Assembly: GCA_039183635.1 (NCBI GenBank)
Contig: JBCDBL010000060.1
Location: 1-25,365 of the forward strand
Origin: JBCDBL01 sp039183635
Lineage (GTDB): Bacteria > Pseudomonadota > Alphaproteobacteria > Caulobacterales > Parvularculaceae
Length of the DNA: 25,365 nt
Direction of reading: 5' to 3'
Shown here: in pieces, positions 21,185-25,365 of the stretch
Numbering within the stretch: the stretch's first letter is position 1
Layout: each line of letters begins with the position of its first letter
The notes under the pieces: model-generated
Told to the model about the DNA's origin: nothing
Seen by the model: the letters and a program-made list of their open reading frames with translations, nothing else
The model's database searches: none
Made by a program: the position numbers and the translations under genes

Positions 21185-22801
21185 ATGCTGCATTTCGAAA
21201 CATGGAAAGTCGCCTTGATACTGGGCGTCGTTGCGCTTGGCGCCTTGTTCGCCCTGCCGAACGCCGCGCCCCGCGCCATTTATGAAGCGACCCCGGAGTT
21301 TCTGCCGCTGCCGGACAAGTCGATCAATCTCGGCCTCGACCTGCAAGGGGGGTCCTATCTGTTGCTGGAGGTGGAGGCCGACGTCGTTGTTCGCGAGCGC
21401 TATGACGCCCTGCGCGACGACGTCCGCCGGGCTTTGCGCGGCCAGGGGAGCGCCGATCGCCGCATATCCTTTTCCGGCCCCACCTATGTGGACGACAGCG
21501 TGTTCGTTCGCATCAACGATGCTTCGGACCTTGAGGAGGCCGAGGGGCGGCTGAGGGATCTCATTACGCCGGTCTCAGGTCTTGGCACCGGACCGAACAT
21601 GACGGTCTCCAGCGGCGCTGATCAGCGCATCGACGTTCAGTTAACCGATGAAGCAAAGACGTTCTACCGCACCAAGGCGGTGACGGACTCCATCGAAATC
21701 GTCCGCCGCCGCATCGACGCCCTCGGCACCAAGGAGCCCGTGATCCAGCGCCAGGGCGCCGAGCGCATCATCGTGCAGGTGCCGGGCGCCGACGACCCGC
21801 AGGAGATCATTGATCTCATCGGCTCGACAGGCAAGCTGACCTTCCACATGCACGATCCTACGGTGGCCGTAGAGGACGCCCTGGCCGGCCGCGTGCCGCC
21901 GCGGTCCATGGTGCTGCCGACCGAGGAGCCGGCCGAGCCCTTTATTGTCGTGCGCAAGCGTGAGGAGATCACCGGCGACATGGTGACGAGCGCCAGCGCC
22001 GAGCCGTCCCCTGACACCGGGGGGTTTCAGGTGAACTTTTCCATGGACGGCCGCGGCGCGCGGCGGTTCGCCGATATTACGACGGAGAATGTCGGTCGCC
22101 GCTTCGCCATCGTTCTGGACGGGATGGTGATTTCCGCGCCCACCATTCAAACGCCGATCACGGCAGGCTCCGGCCGCATCACGGGCCGGTTCGGCGCGGC
22201 GGAAGCGACGCAGCTCGCCGCGCTCATCCGCGCCGGCGCCTTGCCCGCGCCGTTGCAGGTTTTAGAGCAGCGGTCTGTGGGACCCGACCTCGGCGCCGAT
22301 TCCATCCGCGCCGGCAGTCGCGCCCTCGTCATCGGGTTTTGCGCGGTGATCGTCTTTATGCTGCTGGTTTACGGCCGGTTCGGGATTTACGCCAACACAG
22401 CGCTGATCGCCAACGTCATTCTGATCGTCGGCGCCCTGTCGGCCCTCCAGGCGACGCTCACCTTGCCCGGCATCGCCGGCATCGTGCTGACCATCGGCAT
22501 GGCGGTGGACGCCAATGTGTTGATTTTCGAGCGGATAAAGGAAGAGCTGAGGGCCGGCAAGTCGCCGGTGATGGCGGTGGATACGGGCTACAAACGAGCC
22601 TGGAGTGCGATCATCGACGCCAACGTAACCACGTTCATCGCCGCGCTCATCATGTTCCAGCTCGGCTCCGGCCCCATTCGCGGTTTCGCCGTAACGCTCG
22701 CTATCGGCATCATCACGTCAGTGTTCACCGCCTTTGTGCTGACGCGCCTTATGGTGGCGGGTTACGTTCTCGGGTCGAAGCCCAAAGAGATAAAGGTGTA
22801 A
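21185..22801 (+). CDS. secD: Protein translocase subunit SecD
   Basis: SecD works with SecF in the inner membrane, using the proton gradient to pull proteins through the SecYEG channel from the periplasmic side. The 538-aa protein has a first membrane segment near residues 8-25, then the conserved LGLDLQGGSYLLLEVE (from residue 49). A large periplasmic domain follows to about residue 360, with RRRIDALGTKEPVIQRQGAERI. Five membrane segments close the protein, with the D4-type motif IGMAVDANVLIFERIKEELR and a C-terminal IGIITSVFTAFVLTRL. ATG 21185 follows TAAGG. secF follows after an unusual 174-bp gap holding a repeat. Confidence 0.97.
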   Translation: MLHFETWKVALILGVVALGALFALPNAAPRAIYEATPEFLPLPDKSINLGLDLQGGSYLLLEVEADVVVRERYDALRDDVRRALRGQGSADRRISFSGPTYVDDSVFVRINDASDLEEAEGRLRDLITPVSGLGTGPNMTVSSGADQRIDVQLTDEAKTFYRTKAVTDSIEIVRRRIDALGTKEPVIQRQGAERIIVQVPGADDPQEIIDLIGSTGKLTFHMHDPTVAVEDALAGRVPPRSMVLPTEEPAEPFIVVRKREEITGDMVTSASAEPSPDTGGFQVNFSMDGRGARRFADITTENVGRRFAIVLDGMVISAPTIQTPITAGSGRITGRFGAAEATQLAALIRAGALPAPLQVLEQRSVGPDLGADSIRAGSRALVIGFCAVIVFMLLVYGRFGIYANTALIANVILIVGALSALQATLTLPGIAGIVLTIGMAVDANVLIFERIKEELRAGKSPVMAVDTGYKRAWSAIIDANVTTFIAALIMFQLGSGPIRGFAVTLAIGIITSVFTAFVLTRLMVAGYVLGSKPKEIKV

Positions 22802-22823
22802 ACTCGTGCCATCTGTCTCTGTC

Positions 22824-22929
22824 CGTCATCCCAAAAAAGTCGCGCGCCAGCGCGGCGCAGATTTGGGATCCAGGGGCGGCGCGCTCCGTGTTTGCGGCCC
22901 CTGGACCCCGAATCAAGTCCGGGATGACG
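22824..22929. repeat. 106-bp nested palindromic repeat between secD and secF
   Basis: The outer arms CGTCATCCC (22824-22832) and GGGATGACG (22921-22929) are perfectly complementary. Inside lie CCAGGGGC/GCCCCTGG (22870-22877/22897-22904) in a GGGATCCAGGGG context. This GTCATCCC...GGGATGAC type of repeat is widespread between alphaproteobacterial genes. A short open frame through it (WTPNQVRDD type) is a typical false gene. Confidence 0.8.
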
Positions 22930-22975
22930 GCCCTGCAAAAGCCGCAACAGCGGCGCATAACAGGAAGCATACGCC

Positions 22976-23941
22976 ATGTTCCGCCTGAAGCTTGTTCCCG
23001 ACGACACGCACATCGAATTCATCAAGCACCGCAAAACGGCGGTCGCCATGTCCGTCGCAGCGATGATTGGCTCCGTCATCGCCTTTTTCACCCTGGGTCT
23101 GAACTTCGGCATCGACTTTCGTGGCGGCGTGACGATCGAAATCGGCGATGAGACGCCGATCGATCTCGCCAAAACCCGTGAGGCGGTGGGCGCACTCGGC
23201 CTTGGCGACGTGAAGGTGCAGGAGTTCGGGTCTCCGAACGACGTCGTCATATATATCGAGCAGCAAGACGTTCAGTCCCGCGACGAAAACGATGACGAGG
23301 CGGCGCAGCAAAACGCCGCCGAACTGGTGCAGACTGCGTTGCGGGAGGCGTTGGGCGAGACGATCAGTTTCCGGCGCATCGACGTCGTCGGCCCGAAAGT
23401 GTCCGGCGAGCTCGCCCGCAATGGCTCTATCGCCGTGGGCCTCGCCGTGGCGATGATGCTGGTTTACATCTGGCTCCGGTTCGAATGGCAATTCTCCCTC
23501 GGCGCCATCGCCGCCCTGGTGCATGACGTCATCCTCACCATCGGATTTTTCTGCGTGACGCAGCTTGAATTCAACATCAACATCATCGCCGCCATCCTCA
23601 CCATCGTCGGCTATTCCATGAACGACACCGTGGTCGTCTATGACCGCGTGCGGGAGAATTTGCGCAAGTACAAGAAAAAGCCGTTGGCGGAGCTGCTCGA
23701 CATTTCCATCAACGAGACCCTGTCGCGCACCTTGATGACGTCCTTGACGACGTTGCTCGCCCTGATCGCCTTGTTCATCCTCGGCGGCGCCGCGCTTTCC
23801 GGCTTTACGGCCGCCATGATCTGGGGCGTTGTCATCGGCACTTATTCCTCCGTCTTTATCGCCTCGCCGTTCCTGATGGCGACCGGTGTGAAAAGGGATT
23901 GGGCTAAGGTGAAAGGCGAGGGCGCCCCTCAAGGGGCCTGA
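22976..23941 (+). CDS. secF: Protein translocase subunit SecF
   Basis: This 321-aa partner of SecD has six predicted membrane segments. After a membrane helix at about 22-42 comes the family motif NFGIDFRGGVTIEI (43-56). A periplasmic domain follows, including an acidic insert near residues 92-106 (RDENDDEAAQQN). The membrane half then has RRIDVVGPKVSGEL, WLRFEWQFSLGAIAALVHDV and IVGYSMNDTVVVYDRVRENLR. ATG 22976 follows AGGAAG at the end of the repeat-bearing gap. The last codons form a small GC hairpin that may act in termination. Confidence 0.97.
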   Translation: MFRLKLVPDDTHIEFIKHRKTAVAMSVAAMIGSVIAFFTLGLNFGIDFRGGVTIEIGDETPIDLAKTREAVGALGLGDVKVQEFGSPNDVVIYIEQQDVQSRDENDDEAAQQNAAELVQTALREALGETISFRRIDVVGPKVSGELARNGSIAVGLAVAMMLVYIWLRFEWQFSLGAIAALVHDVILTIGFFCVTQLEFNINIIAAILTIVGYSMNDTVVVYDRVRENLRKYKKKPLAELLDISINETLSRTLMTSLTTLLALIALFILGGAALSGFTAAMIWGVVIGTYSSVFIASPFLMATGVKRDWAKVKGEGAPQGA

Positions 23942-23946
23942 CTTTT
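23924..23946 (+). terminator. Possible weak terminator overlapping the secF stop
   Basis: GCCCC-TCAA-GGGGC (23924-23937) is encoded in the last secF codons. TTTT follows six bases later, after the TGA. The stem is only 5 bp, so support is weak. Confidence 0.3.
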
Positions 23947-24049
23947 CCTCCCGATGACCTCTTTTAGGGGCTCGGCTGCGTCTTATCATGGACTTCGCCG
24001 CATCGGGGCCTAGACTCTCCTGAAGTCCCCCAAAGCAAGGAGAGCCCCC

Positions 24050-25228
24050 ATGAAACCTTCCGCTGAATTCGATGTCGTCGTTTATGGCGCAAGCGGCTTC
24101 ACCGGCCGCCTGGTCGCAGAGTATTTGTCGCAAAAGTACGGCGTCGGCGGCGACGTCAAATGGGCGATGGCGGGACGCAGCGCCGACAAACTGGCCGCCG
24201 TGCGAGATGAAATCGGCGCGCCGGCCGACACGCCGCTTGTCGTCGCCGACGCCAATGATCCTGCGTCCTTGAAGGCCATGGTCGAGCGCACCAAGGTTGT
24301 TTTGACGACCGTCGGCCCTTACCAGCTATACAGCGGGCCTCTTGTGGCGGCGTGCGTTGAAACGGGGACGGATTATGTCGACTTATGCGGCGAGCCGGCC
24401 TGGATGGCGAAGATGATCGATCAGCACCAGGCCGCCGCCGAGGACAGCGGCGCGCGCATCGTCTTTTCCTGCGGCTTCGATTCCATTCCCTTCGATTTGG
24501 GCGTTTACTACCTCCAGGACGCGGCGCGGGACAAACTCGGCGGACCTGTTCCCCGGGTGAAGGGCCGCATGCGCAAAATGCGCGGGGAGTTTTCCGGCGG
24601 CACGGCGGCGAGCTTTCAGGCGACCATGGCGGCTGCGGGCGAAGACCCTTCGGTGATCGAAGCGTTGCGCAATCCCTTCGCCCTGACGCCGGGGTTCGAG
24701 GGGCCGGAGCAGCCCAAAGGCGACAAGCCGGAGTTTGATGAGGCGCTGAACAGCTGGGCGGGGCCGTTCGTCATGGCTGTGATCAATACGCGTAATATTC
24801 ATCGATCGAATTTCCTTATGGGCCATCCGTATGGAACGGATTTCGTTTACGACGAGATGATGCTGACAGGACCCGGCGACGAGGGCGAGGCGTTCGCCAA
24901 GGCCGCCGGCGAGGCGGGCGGCGCCATGCTCGGCCCCGATGCGCCGAAACCGGGAGAGGGGCCGGATAAGGCGTCCCGCGACGCCGGGTACTACGACGCG
25001 ATGTTTGTGGGGCTCGCCAAGGACGGCCGCACAGTCGTCGCCAGCGTCGCCGCCGATGAGGACCCAGGTTATGGCTCGACGTCGAAAATGATCGCAGAGG
25101 CCGCCATAACGTTGGCGGAGAACACGGCCACAAAGGGCGGGCTGTGGACGCCGGCGGCGGCGCTCGGTCATCCTCTTGTCCATCGTTTACAGACGAACGC
25201 CGGCCTGACGTTCAAGGTCGAGAGCTAG
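24050..25228 (+). CDS. Saccharopine dehydrogenase-like NAD(P)-binding reductase
   Basis: The 392-aa protein has the saccharopine-dehydrogenase Rossmann domain, as in the mycobacterial trans-acting enoyl reductase group. It starts FDVVVYGASGFTGRLVAEYL (nucleotide loop at 13-20), then WAMAGRSADKL, VLTTVGPYQLYSGPLVAACV, and GTDYVDLCGEPAW. FSCGFDSIPFDLG follows in the middle domain. Members reduce or process lipid-like substrates in some bacteria, but the substrate here is unknown. ATG 24050 follows AAGGAGAG. That site can pair with an upstream CTCTCC (24015-24020), so the leader may be structured. The gene lies 108 bp after secF and is probably separate from the Sec operon. Confidence 0.88.
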   Translation: MKPSAEFDVVVYGASGFTGRLVAEYLSQKYGVGGDVKWAMAGRSADKLAAVRDEIGAPADTPLVVADANDPASLKAMVERTKVVLTTVGPYQLYSGPLVAACVETGTDYVDLCGEPAWMAKMIDQHQAAAEDSGARIVFSCGFDSIPFDLGVYYLQDAARDKLGGPVPRVKGRMRKMRGEFSGGTAASFQATMAAAGEDPSVIEALRNPFALTPGFEGPEQPKGDKPEFDEALNSWAGPFVMAVINTRNIHRSNFLMGHPYGTDFVYDEMMLTGPGDEGEAFAKAAGEAGGAMLGPDAPKPGEGPDKASRDAGYYDAMFVGLAKDGRTVVASVAADEDPGYGSTSKMIAEAAITLAENTATKGGLWTPAAALGHPLVHRLQTNAGLTFKVES

Positions 25229-25295
25229 CTGCGGGCTTTCCATAGGTTGTCCGTATCAAGACGCGCTGTTGCTGTCCGAGACGGTTTTTTCTCGC

Positions 25296-25332
25296 CATGG
25301 GCTTTAAGCCGGAAACCGGCTTAAAGCCCATG
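25296..25332. repeat. Perfect 17-bp inverted repeat near window end
   Basis: CATGGGCTTTAAGCCGG (25296-25312), an AAA loop, and its exact complement (25316-25332) make a very stable hairpin. It lies 67 bp after the reductase stop. No T run directly follows on either strand, although a TCTTTT occurs nine bases downstream on the plus strand. It could be a repeat unit or 3'-end structure more than a simple terminator. Confidence 0.7.
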
Positions 25333-25365
25333 TAGGCCAGTCTTTTCCTGGGGATGAGGCCGTCA

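Noticed and set aside
22806..22988. Short frame with the WTPNQVRDD-type sequence between secD and secF
   Set aside because: It is the translation of the palindromic repeat, a common annotation artefact.
1..25365. CRISPR array, toxin-antitoxin pair, restriction system or prophage genes
   Set aside because: I found no spaced direct repeats, phage structural genes or recognisable defence proteins on either strand.

Overview
The window looks like chromosomal DNA of a GC-rich, flagellated alphaproteobacterium. Support comes from divergent fliOP and flgBC-fliE operons with CtrA-type boxes (TTAA-N7-TTAA), a RpoH-type promoter and ROSE-like thermometer before an IbpA-class hsp20, intergenic palindromic repeats of the kind common in this class, and an arginine cluster built on a fused N-acetylglutamate synthase/kinase. 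That fused enzyme is known from Maricaulis maris and xanthomonads. A relative of the Maricaulales, Hyphomonadaceae or Parvularculales is my best guess; the sequence alone does not fix the genus.

Layout. Bases 1-918 hold the 3' end of a TPR protein. fliP and fliO follow on the minus strand (1163-2307). A block of non-flagellar genes (2427-7488) comes next: a lipoprotein alpha/beta hydrolase, a patatin-like phospholipase, a Bcr/CflA-type MFS exporter, a PQQ-type sugar dehydrogenase and a small membrane protein. flgB, flgC and fliE (7606-8783, plus) resume the flagellar genes. An IS5-family (IS427-type) element at 8987-9823 sits inside a run of palindromic repeats that continues to about 10028. 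A cold-shock protein (minus) and a DEAD-box helicase (plus) diverge from a 444-bp gap, followed by a tRNA-Met.

From 12616 to 15926 lies a compact arginine operon: N-acetylornithine carbamoyltransferase, bifunctional NAGK/NAGS and ArgC. Its members imply synthesis through N-acetylcitrulline. A small lipoprotein and hsp20 lie on the minus strand. A plus-strand operon then encodes an exported methyltransferase-fold lipoprotein, an SCP2-like protein and a monoacylglycerol-lipase-like hydrolase, followed by a Gfo/Idh/MocA oxidoreductase. The window ends with yajC-secD-secF, with a palindromic repeat between secD and secF, and a saccharopine-dehydrogenase-like reductase.

Most of the region is housekeeping and flagellar chromosome. 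I found no defence island, CRISPR array, prophage or clearly new multigene system. The points of interest are regulatory and architectural: three CtrA-type boxes, a ROSE-type RNA thermometer, structured repeat families with paired substitutions, an apparent AUA start codon, a DEVD helicase motif, and a methyltransferase fold carrying an export signal.
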